The notes under the pieces were generated by a model, which saw only the letters and a program-made list of their open reading frames with translations, had not been told where the DNA came from and did not search any database. A stretch of 64,000 nucleotides of DNA, from contig CALUPU010000005.1 of NCBI GenBank assembly GCA_944322725.1, positions 78,342 to 142,341 on the forward strand. Reading direction: 5' to 3'. How positions within the stretch are numbered: position 1 is the first letter of the stretch; the number at the start of each line of letters is the position of its first letter. The translations under genes and the position numbers were made by a program. Below are positions 27,941 through 36,300 of this stretch, one piece after another. The stretch comes from Candidatus Gastranaerophilales bacterium. GTDB taxonomy: Bacteria; Cyanobacteriota; Vampirovibrionia; Gastranaerophilales; Gastranaerophilaceae.

Positions 27941-29968
27941 TTAGTATATATTCAGATAAACCCAGTAACTGCGATAGACTTTTTTTACATAGTCACGGGT
28001 CTCGGGATAGGGTATATTTTCAACAAATTCGTCAAAATTTTTGTAACTTAAATTTTCTTTCCATGCCCTTACCGCATTCGGTCCGCCGTTGTAAGATGCC
28101 ACTGCCAGAAGGTCATTGCCGTGTAGTCTTTCTTTTGCATAATCCAGATAAGCACAGCCGAGTTGTATGTTTTTTTCTGGTGAATATAAAGATTCTGCAC
28201 CGGTATATCTGATTCCGTTACGATTTGCTATGTATGATGCTGTAGAGGGCATAAGCTGCATAAGTCCTCTCGCACCGGCGGAACTTCCTGCTGAAGCATT
28301 AAAATAACTCTCTTCCCTGATTAATGCAGTTACAAGATATGCATCCAGATTATTCAGTTTGGCATTATCGTTAATTGTTTCCTGATAATGCAGGGGGTAT
28401 GCCAGTTTGTAAAGGCTGTCCGTGAAATCCGGTTTTGTTGTGTATTGTGCAAGTGTATCTCTTGCCAGCAGTGCGGATGTGGAATATTTTCCTTCTTTGT
28501 AATTAATCCAGCTTTGCACTGCTTTGTTTTCTTTATCTATTTCACCGAGGAGTTTGTAATCATTTAATTTTAATATTACGGTTATAAGTTTTATATTATC
28601 GTCACTTGTATTTGTATGTTTTATTGGAAAATCAATTATCTGATTTTTTTCCGGTAATCTGCGCGATACTTTTGTTTTCCAGTTTCTGTTCTGTGAATAT
28701 CCGAGGTGTTTTGAGGCTCTGTAAGCGTAGTATGTATCTGGATATTTATCTATTGTTTTTTGATACAAGCCTTTTGCTTCTGCTCTGTTACCGAGTTTTT
28801 CCGAGAGTTTACCCATCCAGAACATTACTTTGGGTGCGGCTATTGTGTCGGGATAATCCCTCATGTGTATTATACCGAGTCTGGTGGCTTCTTTGTAGTT
28901 TCTGTTTTGATATGCATTCCAGAAAAGGTTAGCAGCTGCATCAGAAGCATACTTGCCCTGTGGAAACTCTTGATAGATTCGTTCATATAATTTGGTTTTG
29001 TCTTCTGTGTATTTGCTGAGTCTGTAAAGAATATAATCCTCTCCCTGTGCTGTATTGATATGAGCGATATCAAGCGCTTTGTACAGACCGTTTTTAATAC
29101 CGTCAGAATTTATACTGGCATATGTATCAATAATTTCTTCAATCAGTTCTTTGTCTATATTTTGTGAGTATTTAGGATAATTGTTTTCAAAAATTTCCCT
29201 TGCCTTTTTATTGTCGCCCAGTTTCTTATAGGTAAGTGTTAAATATCCCCAGCTTGCTGCCATATAGGACTTATTAAAATTATCCAATGCCTGTTTGTAG
29301 GCACTGTTTGTATAGTATGATCTGCCGATTAAGAAGTAATCTTTCTGATTCAATGGTATTTGAAGCTGTTCAATACCTTTTATACAGTTCAGAGAAAATC
29401 TTCCGTCAGGAGCATTTTTCAGGTAATCATTAAAATATGCTTTTGCTTTTATCTTTTTTTCAAGTGAATTTTTTTCATCTTTGTCTTCTTTTGCTTTTTC
29501 TGAGAATATCATCCCGAGGTAATAACCCGAGGCGGTTTTGTATTCACTTTCTTTAAAGATTTTTCTTATATCATTAAAGGTTTTTTCTGATTTATTGTAG
29601 TCTTTTTCTCGAAAATAATTTTGTGCCAGTGCATAATATGCTTTTTGAATAAACATAGATTCAGGATATTTTTCAATAAACATTCTGTATTTTTTTGATG
29701 CTGTTTGAGAGTCATTTAATTCATCAGCACACAGAGCCTGTCTTAACAGTGCAATTTCGTATATTGCAGAAGTTTTTGACACATTGGAAAAGTTAAAATA
29801 TGCATTTTCTAAATCATTTTTTGCAAGGTAAGACACCCCCTGGCTGTAGGTTTTAAAATCTTTTTCAGAGACTTGGGTCATTTTAAATACATTGGTCAGA
29901 ACAATAAGTATTAAAACCGCAAAAGCTGCTGTAATAGCTATGAATTTTAATTTTTTTTTCCAATCCAA
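27941..29968 (-). CDS. Soluble lytic transglycosylase (Slt70-like) with TPR repeats
   Basis: A 675-residue peptidoglycan-cleaving enzyme. The N-terminal anchor (residues 7-28) is followed by a long superhelix of TPR-like repeats (YALAQNYFREKDYNKSEKTF, VMFWMGKLSEKLGNRAEAKGLYQKTIDKYP). The C-terminal SLT domain has the catalytic Glu in ALIREESYFNASAGSSAGARGLMQLMP, then NIQLGCAYL and AVASYNGGPNAV. The start is a TTG with AGGGG 10 nt upstream; starting later would remove the anchor. Confidence 0.9.
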   Translation of the reverse strand: MDWKKKLKFIAITAAFAVLILIVLTNVFKMTQVSEKDFKTYSQGVSYLAKNDLENAYFNFSNVSKTSAIYEIALLRQALCADELNDSQTASKKYRMFIEKYPESMFIQKAYYALAQNYFREKDYNKSEKTFNDIRKIFKESEYKTASGYYLGMIFSEKAKEDKDEKNSLEKKIKAKAYFNDYLKNAPDGRFSLNCIKGIEQLQIPLNQKDYFLIGRSYYTNSAYKQALDNFNKSYMAASWGYLTLTYKKLGDNKKAREIFENNYPKYSQNIDKELIEEIIDTYASINSDGIKNGLYKALDIAHINTAQGEDYILYRLSKYTEDKTKLYERIYQEFPQGKYASDAAANLFWNAYQNRNYKEATRLGIIHMRDYPDTIAAPKVMFWMGKLSEKLGNRAEAKGLYQKTIDKYPDTYYAYRASKHLGYSQNRNWKTKVSRRLPEKNQIIDFPIKHTNTSDDNIKLITVILKLNDYKLLGEIDKENKAVQSWINYKEGKYSTSALLARDTLAQYTTKPDFTDSLYKLAYPLHYQETINDNAKLNNLDAYLVTALIREESYFNASAGSSAGARGLMQLMPSTASYIANRNGIRYTGAESLYSPEKNIQLGCAYLDYAKERLHGNDLLAVASYNGGPNAVRAWKENLSYKNFDEFVENIPYPETRDYVKKVYRSYWVYLNIY

Positions 29969-30126
29969 CGTTGACTTTCCCCTAATCTTTTAAATTTAAA
30001 ACCCTGTAATAAGTATCCTCAAAACGCGATAAAAGAGCAAGGTTTTTTACCAACAAATATAGCATATTTTTTAATGTTAATGCCACTTACCGCGCCGAAA
30101 AGTAAAATTTACGAGAGAGGGATAAT

Positions 30127-30285
30127 ATGAGGGATATGCACATTTATTCAGAGCAGGAGTATGAACTTGAACGACAGCAGAAAATTATTAAAAATATTAC
30201 AAAACCGCTGAAAATGTATGACAGAAATAAAAGTTCGGTTATAAAAAATTATATTTACTATGCACAGTCTGTTAGAGTCGATTAA
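30127..30285 (+). CDS. Small 52-residue protein, unknown
   Basis: A short open frame starting at ATG 30127, with a strong SD (GAGAGGG) 5 nt upstream. The protein begins MRDMHIYSEQEYELERQQKI and ends SVRVD. It is a charged, probably helical protein with a Lys/Arg-rich middle, and has no signal or membrane segment. Its stop codon overlaps the tail of the opposite-strand kinase hybrid by 4 nt. No family is recognised. The SD and clean frame make it likely real. Confidence 0.5.
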   Translation: MRDMHIYSEQEYELERQQKIIKNITKPLKMYDRNKSSVIKNYIYYAQSVRVD

Positions 30286-31727
30286 TTATGCACGGTGTTG
30301 GTTGGAGAGAACTGTTTTATAGGAAAAACAAGAGTAAATTTTGAGCCTTTACCTCTGCAAGATTCAACATTTACAGTGCCGTTGTGCGCTTCCATTATTT
30401 TTTTTGTAATAAACAAGCCTAAACCTGAACTGACTTTTTTAAATCGTTTGTTAATATGAGCATGCTCATCAAAGATTGTATTCAGTTTATCTTCCGGTAT
30501 ACCGGAACCTTCGTCTTCAACAGACAGTTCTATATTGTTTTCTGTTTTTTGAATAGTTATTGTAACTGAAGACTCCGGCGGAGAATATTCTGCAGCATTG
30601 GCAATAATATTTGTCAGCGCAATTTTTATTTCTCTTTCATCAAACTCTAAAATATCATTTTCTATGCATGTATTTAGTTTTACTGTTTTATTTTCCGCTT
30701 CAAAAAGATATTTTAATGTTTCAAGACAACTCTCAATAGTGAGTTTGAGAGAACATGGCTGTTTTATAGTGTTATGGCTTCCGTTTTCAAACTTGTATCT
30801 AAGAAGGATATTGTCTGTCATCCTTGTCAAATAGTGTGAAGAATTGAGCATTTCTTTGATAATGTCTGTTTGTTCTGTATTGAGTTTGCCAAAACTCCCT
30901 TCATAAAGCAATTCCAGCGCTCTGGTTTCTGCTATTACAGGTGTTTTTAAGTCGTGGGTGAGAGTTTCTATAAAGTTATCCCGCTGGTGTTCTATTTTTA
31001 TTTCTTCTGTTCTGTCATCCATTACTATCAAAAATCCTGAAGCATTAGATTCTGTCAGAATTTTTGAAATATTAGTTTTTATGTATTTTTTTTTGTCGAT
31101 AATCACACGAAAAGATGTCTGCTTTTGTTCCGAACAAATAAACTTATTCAAATTATCTAATGCTTCTGTCTGATTATTTATATTTAATATTTCAAGAAAA
31201 TTGCGGGCAGAATATTTTTTCTTATCAAGAATTTTATTGTTCTGAGAGATTATATTGAAATCTGTATCCGTAAGAATAATTTCGTTGCTTGAAAATTTAA
31301 AAATACAATCCAGTTTTTCTTTTTCACCAAGGAGTTCATCTTGAGTTTTTTTCAGTTTCAAAACACTTTGTATTTGCGCACGTATTGTATTTACATCAAA
31401 GGGTTTTTCAATATAAGCAAAAGACCCCATGTTGTAGCCTCTGATTTTATTTTCTTTTGCGGTATGTGCGCTGACAAAAATAACAGGTGTATTTTGATGA
31501 GTTTTAAGAAATTTTTCTACGAACATGAAGCCGTCAATTCCCGGCATAATTATATCAATGAGGACGGCATCTATTTTTGTATTTTTTAATTCTTTTAAAG
31601 CTTTTTGCGGACTTGCATATGTCAAAATATCATAATTAAGCGGTGCTAGCGTTGCCGCAAGCAGTTCAACATTCAGTGAATTGTCGTCCACTATTAATAT
31701 TTTCCCTTTAGTCTTTTCCATTCTCAT
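30282..31727 (-). CDS. Response regulator-histidine kinase hybrid (REC-PAS-HisKA-HATPase)
   Basis: A cytosolic two-component hybrid of 481 residues. An N-terminal receiver has the acidic pair VDD and the phospho-acceptor Asp near residue 58 (LIDIIMPG). A PAS-like segment follows (FKFSSNEIILTDTDFNIISQNN). The HisKA box is LTHDLKTPVIAETRALELL (His near 250) and the ATPase domain has N-box NIIANAAEYSPPESS and GSGIPEDK, SSGLGLFITKKI. There is no membrane segment. The start is ATG 31727, with AAGGA 5 nt upstream. No partner regulator is adjacent. Confidence 0.9.
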   Translation of the reverse strand: MRMEKTKGKILIVDDNSLNVELLAATLAPLNYDILTYASPQKALKELKNTKIDAVLIDIIMPGIDGFMFVEKFLKTHQNTPVIFVSAHTAKENKIRGYNMGSFAYIEKPFDVNTIRAQIQSVLKLKKTQDELLGEKEKLDCIFKFSSNEIILTDTDFNIISQNNKILDKKKYSARNFLEILNINNQTEALDNLNKFICSEQKQTSFRVIIDKKKYIKTNISKILTESNASGFLIVMDDRTEEIKIEHQRDNFIETLTHDLKTPVIAETRALELLYEGSFGKLNTEQTDIIKEMLNSSHYLTRMTDNILLRYKFENGSHNTIKQPCSLKLTIESCLETLKYLFEAENKTVKLNTCIENDILEFDEREIKIALTNIIANAAEYSPPESSVTITIQKTENNIELSVEDEGSGIPEDKLNTIFDEHAHINKRFKKVSSGLGLFITKKIMEAHNGTVNVESCRGKGSKFTLVFPIKQFSPTNTVHN

Positions 31728-31813
31728 CAAGTTCCTTAGCCTGGAAATATATAGTAAATCTTTTCAATGCAAATAAGTATTACCCACATGGCGGATTATT
31801 TTTTATATACGTG

Positions 31814-32638
31814 CTATTCTTTCAGACCACCCGATAGTATATCACTTATGAAATATTTTTTTCCTAACAAGAATATTAATATAACAGGTGCTGACAGTAC
31901 AATAGAACCGGCGCATAAATCTCCCCACAGGACTATCTCTCTAAAACTGCTTTTGAACTGGGACAGTGCTACGGGCAGCGTTGTTATATCTGGTGAATTT
32001 GTGACAATTAACGGCCACATAAAGCTGTTCCAGGTCGTAATAAAAGTGAATAATCCTAATGTTACAACTGCACTGACCGACATTGGCAGTGCTATTTTGA
32101 AAAACAATGTCCATATACTGCATCCGTCTATTCTTGCAGCTTCTTCAATTTCTACAGACATACCCGAGAACCATTGTCTCATAAGAAAAACACCGAATCC
32201 TCCAAATATACCGGGTATAATAAGCGCCTGATAAGTATCTATCCAGTGGAGTTCTCTCATTACAAAAAATAACGGGATAATATTTACCTGAGGAGGAATC
32301 ATCATTGTGACAAGAAAGATGAAGAATATTATGTTTTTGTGCTTAAACCGGCTTCTTGCAAAAGCATAACCTGCCATTGAAGAAAAAAGTACCTGAAAAA
32401 TTGTTGTGATAAATGCAACAAGTAAACTGTTAAGAAAAAAACGCGTTACAGGAATTTTTGAAAATACATGGACATAATTATCCGGGATAAAAGGCTGTGG
32501 AAAAAATTTGGGAGGGTAAGAGAAAATCTGTGTATCTGTCATGAATGATACTGCTAACATCCACAAAAACGGTGCAATCATTGAAACAGCACCAAGAATA
32601 ACAATAGTGTATCCGGATATTATCAAAACTCTTTTCAC
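31814..32638 (-). CDS. Carbohydrate ABC transporter permease (MalG/UgpE type), orphan
   Basis: A 274-residue inner-membrane permease with six predicted helices and the EAA loop EEAARIDGCSIWTLFFKIALPMS that docks the ATPase. The N-terminus (MIAPFLWMLAVSFMTDTQIF) and C-terminus fit the second permease of sugar importers. It would normally follow a MalF-type gene, with a binding protein nearby; neither is present. Start is GTG 32638, without an SD; TAAAAT lies 6 nt upstream, again a leaderless pattern. Confidence 0.88.
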   Translation of the reverse strand: MKRVLIISGYTIVILGAVSMIAPFLWMLAVSFMTDTQIFSYPPKFFPQPFIPDNYVHVFSKIPVTRFFLNSLLVAFITTIFQVLFSSMAGYAFARSRFKHKNIIFFIFLVTMMIPPQVNIIPLFFVMRELHWIDTYQALIIPGIFGGFGVFLMRQWFSGMSVEIEEAARIDGCSIWTLFFKIALPMSVSAVVTLGLFTFITTWNSFMWPLIVTNSPDITTLPVALSQFKSSFREIVLWGDLCAGSIVLSAPVILIFLLGKKYFISDILSGGLKE

Positions 32639-32744
32639 AATCTTATTTTATGAGTAATCTGTTTAAAACACAAATAAAAACTATAAATGATGATTTTAAT
32701 ATTTGTTTACAAATTCTGATTATACACTTATTTTTTTTATAAAA

Positions 32745-32774
32745 ATATGTTATACTACAAATGTAATAACATAT
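32745..32774. promoter_or_regulatory. Inverted repeat over the HNH gene promoter
   Basis: ATATGTTAT (32745-32753) and ATAACATAT (32766-32774), 9-bp arms 12 nt apart, overlapping a likely -10 (TATACT, 32751-32756). The arms match those of the RND-operon palindrome. Confidence 0.45.
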
Positions 32775-32809
32775 AAAGCCGATATCTCAAAGCCGTTAAG
32801 GAGCCGGAA

Positions 32810-33325
32810 ATGAACAGAGTGCTTTTATTGAATAACGAAAATGAGCCGCTTCGGATATGCAGCTGGAAGCGTGCTTTGAAGTTATTAATAAACGGCAAGG
32901 CTCAATGTGCAAAGAGTATACAGAATATAGAGGATTATTTGAGTATTGATAATACACAAATTCCTAAAGTTATAAGATTAAACTATAATGTGGCAGTTCC
33001 ATACAAGGAACTGCCTTTTTGTCGCGAAAATGTTTTTGTAAGAGATGAATACACCTGTCAGTATTGCGGAAAAAAATTTCCTGCCTCCGAGTTAACGCTT
33101 GACCATGTTTATCCGAAATCTCGCTTTGGTCCTGATATATGGGAAAATATAGTTGCGTGCTGTAAAGAATGTAATCAGTATAAGGCTGACAAAACGCCTA
33201 AAGAAGCAGGAATGAAACTTTTGAGAAGACCGTTCAGACCTAAGGATTATTTTGAATACGAAATGAAAAAGTATTCCTATTCCGATCAGCTGTACTGGCA
33301 GAGCAGAGGATATAAAACCGCATAA
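32810..33325 (+). CDS. HNH endonuclease-domain protein
   Basis: A 171-residue protein. The C-terminal half has a complete HNH module: CQYCGKKF, LTLDHVYPKSRFG with the catalytic His, WENIVACCKECNQYK and KADKTPKEAGM. The N-terminal half (VLLLNNENEPLRICSWKRALKLLINGKA) is the extension seen in the common cyanobacterial and bacterial HNH proteins of unknown role. SD AAGGAG before the ATG. It stands alone, behind the palindrome at 32745-32774. It could be a stand-alone DNA-repair or modification-linked nuclease, but not a recognisable restriction system. Confidence 0.87.
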   Translation: MNRVLLLNNENEPLRICSWKRALKLLINGKAQCAKSIQNIEDYLSIDNTQIPKVIRLNYNVAVPYKELPFCRENVFVRDEYTCQYCGKKFPASELTLDHVYPKSRFGPDIWENIVACCKECNQYKADKTPKEAGMKLLRRPFRPKDYFEYEMKKYSYSDQLYWQSRGYKTA

Positions 33326-33355
33326 GAAAAGCCTCTCTAATGAGAGGCTTTTCTT
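33324..33355. terminator. Bidirectional terminator between HNH and autotransporter genes
   Basis: Perfect 14-bp stem: AAGAAAAGCCTCTC (33324-33337), loop TAAT, GAGAGGCTTTTCTT. It has T-rich ends on both strands and lies between two convergent genes. Confidence 0.85.
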
Positions 33356-33369
33356 GAAACATGTATAGT

Positions 33370-36300
33370 TTATTCTTTACCTATTTTCCACTGGAGACCG
33401 CCCTGGAACCCGATACCTGTTCTGCCTCCGTTTCTCAGTGTAATCTGGAAGTATCCGTTAAATGTATCTTTGAATTTCTTCATTACACCGAGACCGTATT
33501 CAAAGTATGAGTGTCTCATTCTGACATATCCAAGGTCAATATTTCCTGCTTTGCCGTCAACACCGCCCATTACATTGTATACCATCTGGGCTGTAGCATA
33601 AATACTGAAGGTTTTTTTCTGCCAGATGAGGTTAAAGCCCGGTGCTACGTTGATACCGTTAAGCATACCTGAACTCATGCTCATTGCACCGAAGTTAGAA
33701 CTCCAGTTTTGCTGGCCGAATGCGTTATATGCCGCCATGATTGTAGGCTGGAATATGAAATCATGAGGGAGATGGAAGTTGTATGCGGTTTTTGATGCAA
33801 CACCTGCAAACCAGTTGCCTGTGGTATCACTGCCGCTGCCGTAACCGCCTCTGACGCTCATGTCATTACCGTATCCGCCGCCGTAAGCAAGTAATGATGT
33901 GATGAAATCACCTTTGTATGCAGTACCCATTAAACCGATTTGAGCACCGTTCTGGTACATACTTACACCGTTAAATGTCTGGTGAGCACCGTTGTATGCA
34001 ATATAAGCTGTTGGAATAATGTTCCATCCGTTTTTAAGTGAAATTTGCGGGAAATCTGCACCGACTAAAGAGCCGTATGCATTGTTGCCTACGCTGAGTC
34101 CTTTGGTCATCGAAAGACGTTCAAAGTTTCCGTAAGCTTTATACCAGAGGCTTCCGTCTTTCACACTGTACTGATACGGTGCAAACTGCGGATAAGCTGC
34201 TGCTCTGAGGTTTGCTGTTTTTGCATCATCCATAAGCTGTCTTGTTAAGACATTCATATGGTCAAACAACATGTTGTTAACAACAAGCTGGTTCTGCCAC
34301 GATGCAAGAGTAGCCACCTGTCCTCTGTACAGTTGAGGGTTAAGTGAAAGCAGACTTGCGTTAAGAATCGGATTGCCAGCACCTGAAGATGTAATCATGT
34401 ATTGCCCCATGGCACTGTTTGCAACAACACCGCCGTCAGGAAGCTTGACTCTGTCAGGATTGCCTCCGTTAGGGTCTGTTAACAGATTAGAAATATCAAA
34501 TGTTACATTTCTGTCAATCGGTGAAGTTGTGAAGTTAATTCCTCCGATTAAAAGATTTTCACTGCCGCCGATTGTATTGTTTGAAATAATCCTGTCAGTA
34601 GTTTGTGATCTCGGATCAACATCAAACAGTATGTTGGCTGCGCTGTTGATTATAATATTATCAGCAGTAATTGTATTTATTGCTCCGGATTGCATATTTA
34701 TTGAGGGGCTGCTTGCAGAGCCTGCAGCGCCTATTGTCATATCACCTGTCACATTGATATTTCCCAAAGCATTTAATGAAGATTTATCAGTCATTGTTAA
34801 ACCTGTCATTAAAGCGTCTTTTCCTAATGTAACATTAGAGTTATCGCCTTTTATTGTTACCTTCTCTAAATCAGATTCTCCGCCTACAGTCAATTTGGTA
34901 TTATCAATTGTTACATCACCTATTGTTGCAAAATCATTGACTATATTTGCAATGGAGTTGGTCAATGTAGCATCAGCGCCTACTGCTAAATAATCACCGA
35001 CAGATAAGTTTGCATCAGTAATTGTTAAAGAATCATTTGTCTCAATCGCTTTATCAACTGATAACGAACCGTTTGTTACTGTAATTTTACCGTCTGAAGC
35101 TGCCTGATTTTCAACAGCCAGATTACCTGCTATATGCAGTGCTCCGTTAGAAACAGAAACTCCGCTCAGGAATTTATCTTCTGCTGATGCAAGGTCAAGA
35201 GAGCCGCCATTAACATTAACTGACCCGTTATAATTTTCAAGGGTTGATGTTATTACTGTTGAACCGCTGCCAATCTGGTTTATAGATGCGGTATCACTTG
35301 TTGAAGAAATAACAGGGTTGTATGTGACATTTCCTGTATTTGCAAAGTTTAATGAGGCATTTTTTCCTATGCTGACTGTTGTATCATCTTTTATATAGGC
35401 GTTGTCTGCATAAGTAAGTTTTGTTGCTTCATTAAGTATAATACTGTCAGCTTCCGAGCCTGAACCATTGCCGAATGTAAGATCTCTTACACCTGCATCT
35501 TTGTTCAGTGTCAAGGTATCTCCTTCAACTCTTGTTCCGTTAAATAAGCCTAAGCCTCCGCCTGTGATATTAATATCAACAGTATTTCCATCAGAATTAA
35601 TGTATTTTATTTCACCGTTTTCTAATACATCCTGAGTTATTCTGCTAATGCCGTCATCGCCTATTGTACTTTCGATTGCATTATAAATATGTACCGAACC
35701 GTATTCATCATATCCTTCAGCAGGATTTGCATTTGCAGTGGCATTTACTTCTGTTGTTAAATCCGCACCGTCTTTAAGAACAAGCGTTCCGCCTTCTACC
35801 GAATTGCTGCCGCGAAAGAATTTTGAACCGGCTTCTGCAATTACCGTGCCCATTTTCTGCAGGAAGTTGCCTGTAAATGTGCTGTTGTCAGATGTTATAT
35901 TTATATTACCAACTCCTGCACCTATTTTTTCCGGATTGTCGGGTGATACAGGTTGATTTGAATCAAAATTAGGGTTATCTATCATTTTTTGATCAACAAG
36001 AACTTGACCATTACCGGAGACTTTTTCATCCAGTGTCATAGAATTTCCTTTGTCAGGTGACAGTTTTAATGTTGCGGGGCTTGTTACATAAAATCCTTTT
36101 CCTCCTGCCGCATTTGTACTTCCGTTAGATAAGGTAAGTGTGTTATTTGATGCACCGTCTCCGATTTTAACCACATCTTCCGGTGTTGTTATTTGAGAAG
36201 TCCCTGATAGTATCAAATCCTGTGTAAAGGCTCCCGTAAAAGTAACTTCCGTATTAGCCAGATTGAAATAACCAGTTATATGTCCGTTTGTCGGGTCACC

